A DNA stretch of 64,000 nucleotides from Acheta domesticus (taxonomy: Eukaryota; Arthropoda; Insecta; Orthoptera; Gryllidae): positions 37,193,221-37,257,220 of the forward strand of contig JAHLJT010009419.1 of the NCBI GenBank assembly GCA_031308135.1. The letters are read 5' to 3'. Positions within the stretch are counted from its first letter, which is position 1. The number at the start of each line of letters is the position of its first letter. The notes under the pieces were generated by a model that made no database searches, was not told the DNA's origin, and was given only the letters and a program-made list of their open reading frames with translations. Below are positions 1 through 11,629 of the stretch, piece after piece. A program made the translations under genes and the position numbers.

Positions 1-159
1 TACTTCAAACTAGCGTTGTTGATAATTGTTTTAACGAGTACATACTAGTTTAAATAATATTCTGATTATTTTCAAAAACTTTCATAAACAATTTCTCTCA
101 AAAAACATGACTATTTTTAATTTTTTTTAAATTTTAGGAGTTGAGAGAACAGAGAATTA

Positions 160-705
160 GTTTCGTTTGCTTCTGCGGTGGTAAGCGGACCATATTGATA
201 TGAAGACAGGGAACACTGTTTTGTGAGGTGAAAATGAACGGTAACAAACAATTAAAATTAATTTGAATATGCGAAAGTGGGAGCGCCCATCACCTGTTTG
301 TGTGTGTGAAGATGAACGGTAAAAAATTGTTTTTGCGGTAATAAATTAGTAATAAAATAGTTAAAAATTCTGGTTCTAGTTTGGTTTGTTTCTGCCATGG
401 TGAGCGAGTCAAGCTGATATCGAACTAGTCCGCCACTCATGTTTTTCGGTGAAGATGAGCGGTAAAAAATGGTTTTGCAGTAATAAATTAGCAATAAAAA
501 TTTTAAAAATTGTGGTACTGATTTGGTTTGATTCTGCTATGGTGGACGGGCTAGCTTGATATGAAGCTAGCTCGCCACCCATTTTTTCGGTGAATATAAG
601 CGGTAAAAATGGTTTTGCGGTAATATAAGGTAGTAAAAAATTCTGGCACGTAGTAGTTTGGTTTGATTCTGCTGTGGTGGGCGGGCCAGCTTGATGGACC
701 TATTT
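160..705. repeat. Degenerate ~140-bp tandem satellite
   Basis: The segment TTTGGTTTG-TTCTGC-N-ATGGTG...CGGTGAA-ATGAGCGGTAAAAA-TGGTTTTGC recurs with the TTCTGC block at about 171, 390, 532 and 668, giving periods of about 219, 142 and 136 bp. The first unit is longer and partly duplicated (GATGAACGGTAA motif twice). About 3.5 diverged units; no coding signal. Confidence 0.75.
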
Positions 706-2099
706 TATTCACTTTCAGAATTAGGAGTATAGTATACATTCAATACTTTCTCCAAATTTCTACTGTAAAGCTGTCTTTTATGTGTTAAAATCATTTTGAA
801 AGCTGAAAATGAACTTTCCACTGACAGATTTATAAGAGCAAACAAATTTAAGCACTTTTCTCACGCCCACTTCTGAAACGTCTTCACTCCCCTTCTCCCT
901 CAAACAACAAACGTTGTACTATACGACCCATTAAACCACTGAACTGTGTTTTGTAAGCTCCTCCTTTCCAACAGTAGGTTTTTGCCTGATCTGTGGCATT
1001 CCTCGCCTGGATTAAGAAGACGACGCGCCGCGGCGATAAGCCTCAACCTGTCAACAGCGCAGCTGCCCTAGGAATGGGTGCAATTGCCTAAAAATTACTG
1101 GTCGGAGACGAGCCTGAAACATCCCTTTTATGTTGCCTAGTAGAGCGCATGTTCGGTGTGTTGGATGAGAGATTTCGGTGCGTAGTCAATTCGGGAAAGT
1201 ATTTGCTTTTCCGTTAAACATATTTTAAAAAAATTGGCAATTAAAATGTGAACAACAGAGTTGTATTTTACCAGCATTGGAGGCCCTTGGACCTAGGTTA
1301 ATTTGGGGGGCCCTATTCTTACTTTCACCGATCCTCCCCTCTATTTCGATGCTGAATTATAAAAAAATCCTATCAATTCACATTGTATTTTATATTTGTT
1401 TAATATTCTGAAAGTATATCTTAGTGTCTCAATTTAAGATTATTCAAACAAAAAAATTTAAACATTTATGTAAGAATAACAGTCTTATACATTACAATCT
1501 CTTAATAACTGTCTCTTACATTAAAAAAGTCTACAAACTAAATACCTTAATTTTTTATTGAATTGCACAATATAAAATTAAAAAAGATCAACCAGCAACA
1601 TTTCATATATAATCCAACGATGCGTGACACATCACTACGTTATACCAGTTTTTTTTGTGTATAGTTTAATCATACATCACATTTTATGATATTTTATTTT
1701 TTGAAACCTAAGTATTAAATATTTTTAAGAACTACGGCCCTTGAACATTGGGGCCTTGGGCCCGGATCCTTCGAGCACGTGCGTTAACACGGCACTGGTG
1801 GTCATTCTTGAAAATTACTTGGTGTATATTAAATTGACATCAATTGCCCTTTTAGAACATTTTAGTCACTATAAGATGCTTTCACTAGACCTATTTTTTC
1901 GTGATTCGTAAACATATGCAATAATTTCCACAACATCCTAAAGGAACTAAATAGGCTTTTGTCCTAAAATCCTAGGTCTAATTATCAGTAATGTTTTGGA
2001 AAACTTCAATGATTTTGTCGAAGATGTTTCACAGCTTCTACCACTGCTGATGTCTGTGTCTGATAAAGATTCGACATAAGAACCACAGACATGGCATTT
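706..2099. other. No gene; possible hAT-like remnant
   Basis: No coding signal. Near 1273 (CAGCATTGGAGGCCCTTGG) and 1797 (reverse complement starting CAGTGCCGTGTTAACG) are GGCCC-rich ends facing each other about 0.5 kb apart, reminiscent of a decayed hAT MITE, but no target duplication is visible. Confidence 0.3.
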
Positions 2100-2101
2100 T
2101 A

Positions 2102-2916
2102 CTTTGCCGTATATGTACGTACTATATACGGTACTGGAAAAGGTATTTAATGCTGTGCGCAAAAACGGCAGATTTTCGTCAGAAAAAAATTCATTACCGT
2201 GCCCTGATAACGAAAAAGTGGATAAATCCAGTTGCTAAATTAAGAAAAAAAATCCCCTAACATGTGTTGCAGCCTGAATCCGTTTTGTGGGTCCTTGATA
2301 CCGGAAAACCAATTGAAAGCAAAACGTTTGTCCCTTGAGAGTGGCGCCCATGACACGTGCCATGTCTGCCATACCCTGGATACGCCTCTGGCATTGAACA
2401 ACATACGACTAAACCATTCAGGCGATTTTCCCCTTGAATTTGAAACCGATATTTTAATTGGGGGGGGGGGTAATTTTGGTTGAAAACTCTGTTTTTTCGA
2501 AAATTGAAAAAAATTCTGCGTTTTCGAATGACAATTATGAAGATACATTTTTTCTTAATAAAATGTGTTCATAAAAAAATCTTAAAATAATGTCATGTTT
2601 AATTTTTCAAAAACAGGAATATTTTTGCGAAATTTTGTGACAAACATAGGCAATTTTATTTTCCAATTTTTTTTTAAAAAAAATTGTCATTAGGACGAGG
2701 CTACTACGTTTTCTAATATTCTTAAAATAATATTTTTGTTCTACTATTGCGAAGCCGGCAGGTTAAGAAAATGTCAAAAATATATAATTCGAGCGGCGAT
2801 AGATGGCAGCTGACTAGAGTATGTGGCAAGTTCGAATAGCTAGCCGAGATTAAAAGAAATAGAAAACTAATACGGGAAAGTCTGTGCTATTCGGTAGCGC
2901 TACTAGTTTCTACTAT
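2102..2916 (+). mobile_element. CTTTCCCGT-family TIR element, internally deleted copy
   Basis: Starts next to a TA (2100-2101) with CTTTGCCGTATATGTACG and carries the family's GATAACGAAAAAGTGGATAA, TTTTGTGGGTCCTTGATACC and GGCGATAGATGGCAGCTG blocks. It ends at the GGGAAAGTCTGTGC...CACTAGT sub-terminal block without the right-hand TIR. The usual (TCCG)n tract is replaced by a 64-bp sequence (2332-2395). Confidence 0.75.
2332..2395. repeat. 64-bp perfect repeat, copy 1
   Basis: Identical over 64 bases to 3154-3217, with unrelated flanks on both sides. Read on the minus strand it contains CAGAGGCGTATCCAGG, which resembles a hAT terminus, but no 8-bp target duplication is present. It holds an E-box CACGTG in an imperfect palindrome. 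Confidence 0.9.
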
Positions 2917-3153
2917 TCCGAGCGAGTTGGTAGATACTGAAAAGAACCCATGTTCAAGAGGTCCGAAAAATGGGGTCATTAATACTTCTAGTTTTGATGC
3001 GTGTACGCCAACCAAGTTAGTGGCGTGATTATCACAGTTTATGAACATGGATAGATTGTTTAAAACGTTTATTTTATCTTTCGTGTAAAGCTTAATTTCT
3101 TTATTGAAAAATAAATCAACTTTTTTCCGAGAATAACGAAAGCTAAATAGCGC

Positions 3154-3217
3154 CCCTTGAGAGTGGCGCCCATGACACGTGCCATGTCTGCCATACCCTG
3201 GATACGCCTCTGGCATT
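3154..3217. repeat. 64-bp perfect repeat, copy 2
   Basis: Same orientation as copy 1, 822 bp downstream, and interrupting an unrelated open minus-strand stretch (about 2887-3304). Confidence 0.9.
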
Positions 3218-3465
3218 ATCACTATCCAATACATTATCTTCCTCCCGAACAGATAGCTCTTGTAGAATATTCCGAATTGCATTCACTTTAATTCTTTCTC
3301 TGGACATTTTACACAAAATTTCGATTAGCCCAAATTATAATACAATATTTTAGAACAACAGCAGGCGCGCAGCGTAAAATTTACATCACTATACACAAAT
3401 CCCGAATAGAAAGTTACAAAAACCTAATATCGCGTGCAAACAAAACAATGACTCTAGAAATGCAC

Positions 3466-4248
3466 CAGTGGCGTAGCGTGACTCGCGTGTTTGGGGATGC
3501 TCAACAATAACTCCAAATGAACACATCAGGGTCTTCAATGTTCTCTAGAATCTATGTTATCAAAACAAATGTTACAATACTTAGATTTATGTCAGGAGAC
3601 TTCTTGCAAGTAAATTATGCAATGGCTCAGCTTTAATTCTAATGCGCGATTGGCAATGAAATCACTTGTGAATTTATACATTTCAGATCAAAATAATATT
3701 TAATATAGTTAGGGAAGAATTCATCTTCTTCGATATTAATTAAGAATTAATAGGCAAGCACTATTTCTCCTGTTTGTACCCACGACCAAGCAGAGAATCC
3801 CAAGTGAGAAAGAAAATATATCACTGACGTGAAGTGTGCTGTGCTCTCGTGCACAAACGAGCAACTATCATACGCACAGAGCACCAAAGCAATCTTAGTT
3901 TGTCTATGCTCATACGCCACTTCGCTCCGTCGTACGCTAGCGTACAAGACTCGCGAATCTCTTGGGAAGGAGTGAGGAGGGGAGGGGGAACCTCGCCGTC
4001 TGCGCATGCGTCATTGCCCGTCGCAATCTTGTGGCAGACGCTAGAAGCATTTTAGCATCCAAGCAATCGGAGGCCAGCTTGTAATAACGCGCCGAATTCA
4101 ATCTTAGGAAATCATATAAAATTAATACAAAACGTGTTTCACTGAACGGACCACTTGTAAGTTTATCGATACAATGTTTAGGGTTCTTTGATTAATATTT
4201 TATGTGGGGATGCTCAGCGTCTTAGCGTCCCCTGACGCTACGCCACTG
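3466..4248. mobile_element. Non-autonomous hAT-type element (MITE)
   Basis: 783 bp with inverted ends CAGTGGCGTAGCGT on both sides. The flanks are a perfect 8-bp duplication AAATGCAC (3458-3465 and 4249-4256), diagnostic of the hAT superfamily. GGGGATGCTCA also recurs inverted just inside the ends. No transposase. The perfect duplication suggests a fairly recent insertion. Confidence 0.9.
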
Positions 4249-4699
4249 AAATGCACCACTAAAAGTACCTGCAAGGAATACCAAGAACGCAGGAGACTTG
4301 GCCAACAATGAATTTTCAGCAAGGAAAAATTCTGCTTTTGTCATAAAATGTACATACGCGCACCCGCTGGAAGGTTAAACAACCTGCAAGTGGTTCAGAA
4401 TTAATGCCTCAGGGCCGCCCACTGCGCCCCCAGGTTCATTCCTATTGCGGATTTACACCGCGATGCTTCAATGCCAATGCTTATTAATCATATTAAAAAT
4501 TTTGCAACAAATTTTTTTGAAAAGTCAGCAGACTCGGAAAACATTCTCATTTCCCAGGTAGCTTCAAACGAACCCAATAAAGGGGGAAAAAAGCGACCTA
4601 TTAAAAAACGTCGATTTTTTCGACAGAAATGAGTTTTGTGGTTCCTCATACCCAAACCATGGATAATTCTTATTACTATAAATAAAAAATAACTTCCTA

Positions 4700-4990
4700 T
4701 AACACGTGTAGCCAGAATCCATGTTTTGTGGGTTCTTGATACCGAAAAAAAAATTTACGTCAAAACGTCTGTCCAGGTACAACCCTGTAGCGACTAAAAC
4801 CGCAAGCGATATTTTCACCAAAATTGATATTTTCCGATCGATCTGGTTGATCTCACGGCTCCTTGAATTTTAAACGGAAATTTTGATTTTGGAGCGCACT
4901 TTAAATGAAGCCTCAACGACGTTCTCCAAATTTTCTCAAAAAAACGGCTTTTTTTATTTTTTATACTTTTTCTCGGATTGGGCAAAGTAA
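4700..4990 (+). mobile_element. Fragment of the CTTTCCCGT-family TIR element
   Basis: Carries the blocks AGCCAGAATCCATGTTTTGT, TTGATACCGAAAA, AAAACGTCTGTCC and AATTGATATTTTCCGATCGA in family order. Both termini are missing. Similarity may extend weakly back to about 4590. Confidence 0.6.
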
Positions 4991-5794
4991 ACTTGCAAAA
5001 ATTGTGCAAGTCCGATTTTTGTATTACACTCTGAATTTTCCAAATATGCTAGTTACAAATAATGCGAGAAAATGTGAGCTGTCGTACATCACTAGTAATA
5101 CTATTTGATGTCAAAAAACCAGGATTTTCAATAGGTTTTATCCAACTAACAATCAAATCTTGCTCTACTTTAATGCTGGTCATTATGCACTTACAAAAAT
5201 AATAACTCAGTAACGTGATGCAACATTGAATGTGTGTTAATTTGAACTATGTATTAAGAGTATTTACAAAAACTTATTGACACTTCCTAAAGACATCAGA
5301 ACACAGAAGGATCTAAATATTCGTGTTGAAAGGTTGAGGTGTTAAGAAAAATAAAAAGCAATAATTAAAAACAGTTATTTTATTGGAATTTGTTTCCATA
5401 AATATATGTAATTGTGAAAAATGGGATACAATATATTTCATAATGCTAAAATAATATCAGGTAAAGTAAAAGGGACAATGACACACAATGAATGAATAAC
5501 TAACAATGAAAGGACTTGGACTTAATGCTGATATGACTGAATTATTTTTTCTGTATAGTCTCCAACATTTGAAGACAGAACATAAGCACTTCTGTCTCCA
5601 ACATTTGAAGACAGAACGTAAGCACTTCTTCCTGGGAACTCACTGTTTCTGAAAACATTAATTTTTAAAATACCAATTCGAAAGTTATTATAAGCTCTCA
5701 CCCATCAATCATGAACTACAAATGTGTGACTACAGGGCTGAAAATTGTTTGGATTTCAATGTTTTTGTGATTGCAGATAATAAATTTAACCCGG
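4991..5794. other. Intergenic, no gene seen
   Basis: AT-rich DNA without coding signal. The only structure is a 36-bp tandem duplication at 5558-5629 (units 5558-5593 and 5594-5629, one mismatch). Confidence 0.6.
5558..5629. repeat. 36-bp tandem duplication
   Basis: Two head-to-tail copies starting GTCTCCAACATTTGAAGACA, differing at one base. Confidence 0.9.
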
Positions 5795-6507
5795 CAGTAA
5801 GCACGCAGGGTGCCTGAGTCATCTCCGCATTGTTTTGGAGCTCACTGTACTTTTAGTTTATTTATTATCTTCCAAGCTTCTCAATACCTTTTGAGGAAAG
5901 CTTTGTGCACATACCTCAACCCTTCTCTTTCAACTATTTCCTGTCCTTTCCTGGAAATTTCGTCGCAAAGGCAATGGCGCACTACGCAGGGGCCACCGAG
6001 TTACCTCACATCACCTTTGTTATCGCTTCCTACCATGCTGTTCACAGTAGATCACAGCAGAATGGCACAATGAGAGGTTTTATTTTCAAATATACACCAT
6101 GGTAAGTGTTTTTGTTCGAAAATATTTTTTTCATAACAAATATTTTAATGATATAATTATAATATATTTGTATTATTGTGATATTTATATTGTAATGTAT
6201 GTTGTACTCTTTAATATGTTTACATCATATTATTTATATTCTTATGATTTTTAGTGATTTTTAGGCACAGAAGAGATTGTATCCTATAAGCGATGACGAG
6301 AAAATTTGTGAGCTCCTGCTTTGTGAAAGTTCTTTGCAAAAAAAAAAAAGTTAAAAGTAAAAATTTTATTAGAACTTGTTTCAAGACTATGTATAAATAC
6401 TTGGAAATAAACACGTATTCATTAAAGAAACAAAATAGTTCGTTATAAATTGTTTCCTTGACAGTTTTACTGTGGGGCGACTGAGGCACCCTGCGTGCCT
6501 CAATCTG
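5795..6507. mobile_element. Probable TIR element downstream of maf-S
   Basis: Left end CAGTAAGCACGCAGGGTGCC and inverted right end CAGATTGAGGCACGCAGGGT share the GCACGCAGGGTGCCT block. About 713 bp. No clear target duplication. It lies 365 bp beyond the maf-S stop and could fall in its 3' UTR. Confidence 0.6.
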
Positions 6508-6871
6508 TTACAAAACTTGGCATGCCTACTGCTGGGTTATACTTAAAAGAAGGTGAAAAGTTGAAGACATTTTCAAAATTAATATTTTTTAGAAAAACTG
6601 AGTTTCCCAGGAAAATCATTCACATTCTGACCAAGTGTTGAAACTACACAGTGAAAAATATTTCAGACAAATCTGTGTTGTTAAGTTCAAGAATGTTCAC
6701 TTTGAAGAACGAGTTTTTACTCAAGAAATTGCCGAAAATACGTCAAGTAAATGCATAATTAGCAACCAGATGCCAGTGTAACAGACAAAATAAAATTCAG
6801 TTCCTCTATGAAGTACATCTTATTTGTACACAAATCTGCAGATGACCATTTTTTGTGAACTGAATGATATC

Positions 6872-7070
6872 TCATATGTTTTCAAGCTCTGGAGGAATAG
6901 GAATCTTCCGAAGAGCTGCAAACTTTTTTAGTGCTTCATACTTGACATGAAGAGCTTCTACCTCCTCACGCATCCGTGTATTTTCATCTTGCATTGCTTC
7001 CATATCACGAACTTCTTGAGTTTTCTCACTCTCCAATTCATCCTTTTGTTCAATTCGCTTGATTCGACAA
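6872..7070 (-). CDS. maf-S: maf-S coding exon 3 (end of basic region, leucine zipper, stop)
   Basis: Acceptor TTTCAG|T completes S69 and is followed by CRIKR and the zipper to residue 119, then a short tail ending PPELENI and a TGA at 6872-6874. The open frame runs on upstream to 7201, but that part is intron. Confidence 0.92.
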
Positions 7071-10000
7071 CTGAAACAAAGAAGTTTTATCAATGTGCTT
7101 ACACATATGACAGCACACAATTTAACTTTCACAATATATAGTACCAAACTCAATATTATTATTGGGGGGCAGGATACATAATATGAAGTGTACTCAGCCA
7201 CTCAGACCTTGCCAAGTAGTAATAAATTTTTGTTTGGAAAATATTTTAATAAAATTACTCTCACAGCAAATTTTATACTAATTACACATCCACTACGACA
7301 TCTTAGATTGTTGCTACTTCTGATTCTTCCTCCTCTTCCATTTTCTTTTTAAAACTAGTAGTGATACAATAGCACATACTTTCTGGTAAATCCATTTTAA
7401 GTGGTCCTACAGAAACAAATACTTTGGACATCAATTCTCTTATGTTTTGTTTGATCAAAATCAATTTTTAAAAAACTTGTACTGTAAATGGTTCACAACT
7501 ATCGACCATTTTCGTTTTAAAACTGCATGCCATTTTTCGCATTTGTAGATATTTACAGATTTGTAAATTACTACGTGCTGAATTGTTGAAGCTTTCTATA
7601 CCAACATGCATTGAATCCAGTAAACTATGATGTACTAGTCACAGCGCTATTTACCTACCACATCCGTTCTTTTTCAGGTAATAACTGCAACCAAATTCAG
7701 CATGAATGAACTAATTTTGATTTGCAGACAGTTACCTTTTTATAAAAGGAAAAGTCACAGCCTTCTTTTATGTTTATATAGATAACAATGTTTTAACTTT
7801 ATGTAAAATATCAATAATACTTTATGTAATGAATCTATAAGTAGCGTACCACTTGACAATTACAGACTCCTAACAATTGGAGTTTGGATTTTTTCCAAAC
7901 TTTCAATTGTAATGCTCTTTTGGGAAAACTCTTAAAAATTTGTAATTTCCAAAAATAAAAGATTGCTGTGACACCAAACATATAAATTTCAATATTGTGA
8001 CATTCAGTAGGTTTAAATAATTGTAAATACTTGCCAAAAAATGCATTTTCACATAGGGGAGTAGTGAAATTGAATAATCAAACTATTTTCCAGCCATTTT
8101 GAACTCAAATCTATTTTGCTTCAAAATAATAAATAATACTTCATTACAAATAGTTAAGTACAAGATTCTTTGGGTAATAAAGTAACAAATACATAACATG
8201 TTGCAAAGTATCAAAACAAGTTTATTTTGTACTTATGGTCATCTGTATTTGGTGGCCAAGTGTTTGTTGTGATGAAATTGAAGTCCCGAATATTAGCATT
8301 CCCTTCATTGTGATGAAATTGAAGTCCCGAATATTAGCATTCCCTTCATTTTAGTTTATATTATTTTATATTCATGTTGTTTTTCTTACTTATTTTTGTT
8401 ATTAGTGGAGAAAGCTTTTCTTATTTTATATAAAGTAAAAATATAAAAATTAATATCAGTGTTATGTAATACTAAAGCATGGCCCTCCTATTCCTGTGTA
8501 ATGCAACTTAACACAGCCTCAAGCCCCCTCCCCCCCCATCTTTAGCATTACAATATTTACGAATGACCCATATGTTAAAAAAATCAAGCAGTAAAAAAAT
8601 CAATAAGGGGCCGTCCATAAATTACGTAACGCAAATTTCGATTATTTTCAATACCCCCCTCCCCCTTGTAACGCACTTCCCTGTCTCTGTGTATCACAGC
8701 ATAACACTGCCTTAGATCCCGTCCCTCCCCCTTTAGCGTTACGTAATTTATGGATGACCCCTAATTCCGGGTTAATTTTAACTTGTTTCTTCAAAGAACA
8801 CCCCAAAGCCCCATTTAACATTAAATTTTAGGACCCCCTGAGGTTACATTAGGGTTTTACTGTAATGTAATACTGCATGCATTTTTAACTTTAAGAAGAA
8901 AATATGTTTTTTAAATTGCTTCCTTTAAATGGTTAAAACAGGGTGATTTAACCAGCCAACTATCATATGATGGTTAGATAATATTTTATAATATTTCAAC
9001 TTGTAGCCTACTAATTCTTCGGCCATCATTAGAGAAACTTGCTTCAGCCAATGATGGATACAAGATATGAATTAACAATATATGAGGATTTGTAATTTTG
9101 AAAATCCAGTAGTTTTAATGAAACTGGTCTTACACCATTCAAGGAATAAAACTTGAAGAAAAAATATATCTTCATGAACTTATGAAATTTAAAAATTTGT
9201 TACTTTATTTATTTATATTCATTGATTATTTTCAATATAATTAATATCATTTACACAACCAATACAAATAATATGATAAAAGCCACAGCACCACTAGATT
9301 ATTTTAATGCTATACTGAAGAGAAAATTGTCTTCTATTGTTTTAATAAATACATTTTTTTTAATTATTTAATAAAAATAAATTCTGATGTTCAGAAGACT
9401 TGTCTTTTCATAGTTTCTTATTCTTCTCTCTTTCTGGGCCTTTTCTGATCTAACATCCATGTACTTGCAGAATTGAATAGTCTGATAAAACACATAGAAT
9501 ACTTGTTACCAAATAGTAATTTACAGCATGTTCCTTTTGCCCTTACTTTTATGAGTGCAAAATATATTACATGGCAACTATGTGTCATTATTTACTTTGC
9601 ATAAATACTGGTAAAATCAGGACAAACTTGAAAATTTTAGAAGGAAAATTATTCAGCCCCCATAGTGAAATGATTATCTGTAGCAAATAATGGCTGCTGG
9701 AGAAGTGGGTCAGTGTCCAAATTATGCTCAGAATTGAAGAATAATTATGCAAAATTAATATTTCTGACAGTATAACAGCCATCTGGGACCGCTGTTCACA
9801 CATACGTAAATCATGGGTGATTGATCATATAGCTGCGAGAAGATGAACTAATTTATTTATGCAAATCCTATAAGAACTAAGTGCCTGATTCTCATGGATT
9901 TGTAGAAAGATGGGGAAGGAAAGACCACACAAGGTCCTTAGCTTGTAATTTAAGGAATTGCCCTGGCATCCACTCAGATTTGAAATATTGCTCTAAAAAG

Positions 10001-11563
10001 GAATTTAGAGTAAACAGTTCCATTTAAATTTTAGATATTCCATTTTTTATTGTTCTTATAACTGTTGTAACGTTTCGGCTATACTTTAATAACCATCTTC
10101 AGACATCTTTTCTAAAAAATGGTTGGAAACATGTTGTTAAATCTTAATTACTTATATTATACACAATTTTAACAAAACATCTATTATGAACTCATTATAT
10201 TGCATTATAAGACATTCATTAAAAGAAGTGATAATAAAGTCTAAAAAGGAATTGTTTGGAAAGACGGCTTTTATGTCTCGTTTACCCTCTATATTTATCT
10301 TTCAATCTAGCACTTCCAATATGGAAGATGGTATGTTGGCTTTCAAAATATTATCTTCCCAATCTCATCAGATCTCGTGTTTGATTTGTAAAACACCGTT
10401 GCAAGTGATGGGTGAGACTATCACTTCAGTTCTTGGCATCAAATATGAGGGTCAGTGGCGTAACGTTCAGGCCTGCAATACGGGCAGGCCCAAGTGAAAG
10501 AGCGCCAATTTTTACACTGAAGGTTTTAAGTTTGTAAGTGTTGCAAGCGTAGGTTTTGCTGTGGTACTCCTTGACTGATAAATATGAATTTGTTACAGGA
10601 TACTTTTATTATTTAAGGTACTAACATCACTTGTTTGCTATACACTTTTATAAACAGGGGCCTGGATAAAAGAATTGTGGGCGGGTCCGCACTCATTTCA
10701 TTATGCTACTGATGGGAGTCAAATCCAGTAGCTAGGCTAGTTCATGTGATACCAAATAAAAAATTTCCAGCAATACAAACCAAGGGGTGAAGCAATTGGT
10801 TGGTATTCAAGAATCATTGATTTATATACATTCACCTTTAACAAATTTTTTGTTATAATGTATCCAATATCAATACAATCCTTCTTATTTGATATTATCA
10901 CAAATGTAATCCTGTTACTTTTGATACACTCTTAGTGTCCATTTGTACAATTGTACTTTCCCAGTACAATTGTGTATTATAGAGCATTTTTTTTAAATAC
11001 ATATGTAAATATGTATTCAAAGACTTCTTTCAATTTATTTCCCCGACCTCAAAAAGGAGAAAATTATAGAAGAGAGGAAGTGTTAGGAAATCATTTGATC
11101 TAAATAACAATATATTTTACAACAAAACCAAATGTACGGCACTTACTGTTCTAAAAACTACTTGTATTCGAAGGAGCTGTGACAACAATTTTACTTAATC
11201 GTGTGGAAATAATGGAAAATTACTGTCCCAATTGTGTACTCGATGAAAAGGTAGGACCGTCATTAGGGCTCACCTAGCGGCGTAGCCTCTATTCTTGAGC
11301 GTTCGCCGCCGCTGTTTCATGCGCACTATCTCTTCCCGCGTCAGCCCTCGTAGCTTCAACTGGCGATTTAAGTCGCGCACCGATATGGAAACCAATTCAT
11401 CATCGCTGATGTCTAGCACAGGTCCAGGCGAAAGTGGAGCCTACAAGGCAAATACAGATAACTTATTAAGGCACTGCCATCCCGAAATACTTAAAGCAAG
11501 ACGGCGAATGTATTTATGCTTACCTGGTTTTTCTTGCTATCTTTTTTTTCCGTCTGACGGCAT
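6872..11563 (-). CDS. maf-S: Small Maf bZIP transcription factor (maf-S / MafK-like), three coding exons
   Basis: Spliced on the minus strand from 11563-11524, 11440-11274 and 7070-6872; predicted 134 aa. Seen: Maf extended homology region at about residues 26-45, basic region at 57-74 with the Maf-type NRGYAASCR core (Y66 in place of the usual bZIP alanine), and a zipper with heptad positions L81, M95, M102, L109 and L116. The acidic activation domain of large Mafs is absent, so this is a small Maf. Known of the family: small Mafs dimerise with CNC bZIP factors (CncC/Nrf2) on antioxidant-response elements in the nucleus and govern detoxification genes. All splice sites are GT-AG and the phases fit (0, then 2). 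The exception is exon 1, 40 nt long where 39 are needed: one extra T in the run 11542-11549. As written, the frame meets a stop after residue 8. The ATG at 11563 is inferred from phase. The tail after the zipper (PIPPELENI) is the least certain family feature. Confidence 0.9.
8269..8350. repeat. 41-bp perfect tandem duplication
   Basis: Units 8269-8309 and 8310-8350 are identical (GTGATGAAATTGAAGTCCCG...). The absence of divergence points to a recent event or an assembly artefact. Confidence 0.92.
8607..8761. mobile_element. PIF/Harbinger-like MITE
   Basis: 155 bp with long inverted ends (GGGGCCGTCCATAAATTACG and its near-complement at the right end) flanked by TAA on both sides (8604-8606, 8762-8764). 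A 3-bp duplication of TAA/TTA is typical of PIF/Harbinger. A related, more decayed right end (CTTTAGCATTACAATATTT) lies just upstream, near 8538-8575. Confidence 0.8.
10453..10711. mobile_element. Short hAT-like MITE
   Basis: Ends CAGTGGCGTAACG and, inverted, CAGTAGCATAATG. The flanks ATGAGGGT (10445-10452) and ATGGGAGT (10712-10719) match at 6 of 8, consistent with an aged 8-bp duplication. Confidence 0.65.
11274..11440 (-). CDS. maf-S: maf-S coding exon 2 (extended homology and basic regions)
   Basis: 167 nt, acceptor TTGTAG|GCT and donor GCTAG|GTGAG. It encodes residues 14-68: the extended homology region ([13 protein letters not shown]...) and most of the DNA-binding basic region ([14 protein letters not shown]). 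It ends in phase 2, so the S69 codon is split across the 4.2-kb intron. Confidence 0.92.
11524..11563 (-). CDS. maf-S: maf-S coding exon 1 (N-terminus, single-base frameshift)
   Basis: Starts with MPSDGKK and ends at the donor CAG|GTAAGC. An 8-T run (11542-11549; As on the coding strand) gives 40 nt. Seven would give 39 nt, a clean K/S/N-rich N-terminus and phase 0 into the next exon, which starts with a whole codon. The intron to exon 2 is only 83 bp. Small Maf N-termini are poorly conserved, so the start rests on phase and position. Confidence 0.65.
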
Positions 11564-11629
11564 ACTTTATTTCTACGAACGACTGAAGCTGGGCAAAACT
11601 TGCCTTCACCAGCAACAATTTTTGCTTCG

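Larger units (their letters stand above)
7071..11273 (-). other. maf-S: Large maf-S intron
   Basis: GT-AG intron of 4.2 kb splitting the S69 codon. It holds a 41-bp tandem duplication, a Harbinger-like MITE and a hAT-like MITE. At about 10070-10115 there is a CGTTTCGGCTATAC...CATCTTCAGACATC block of the kind seen in dispersed insect fold-back repeats. Otherwise AT-rich and unstructured. Confidence 0.8.

Noticed and set aside
7071..7201. Upstream extension of the maf-S last exon as a separate small ORF
   Set aside because: The acceptor TTTCAG and the split serine codon place the exon start at 7070; the upstream residues are hydrophobic intron translation.
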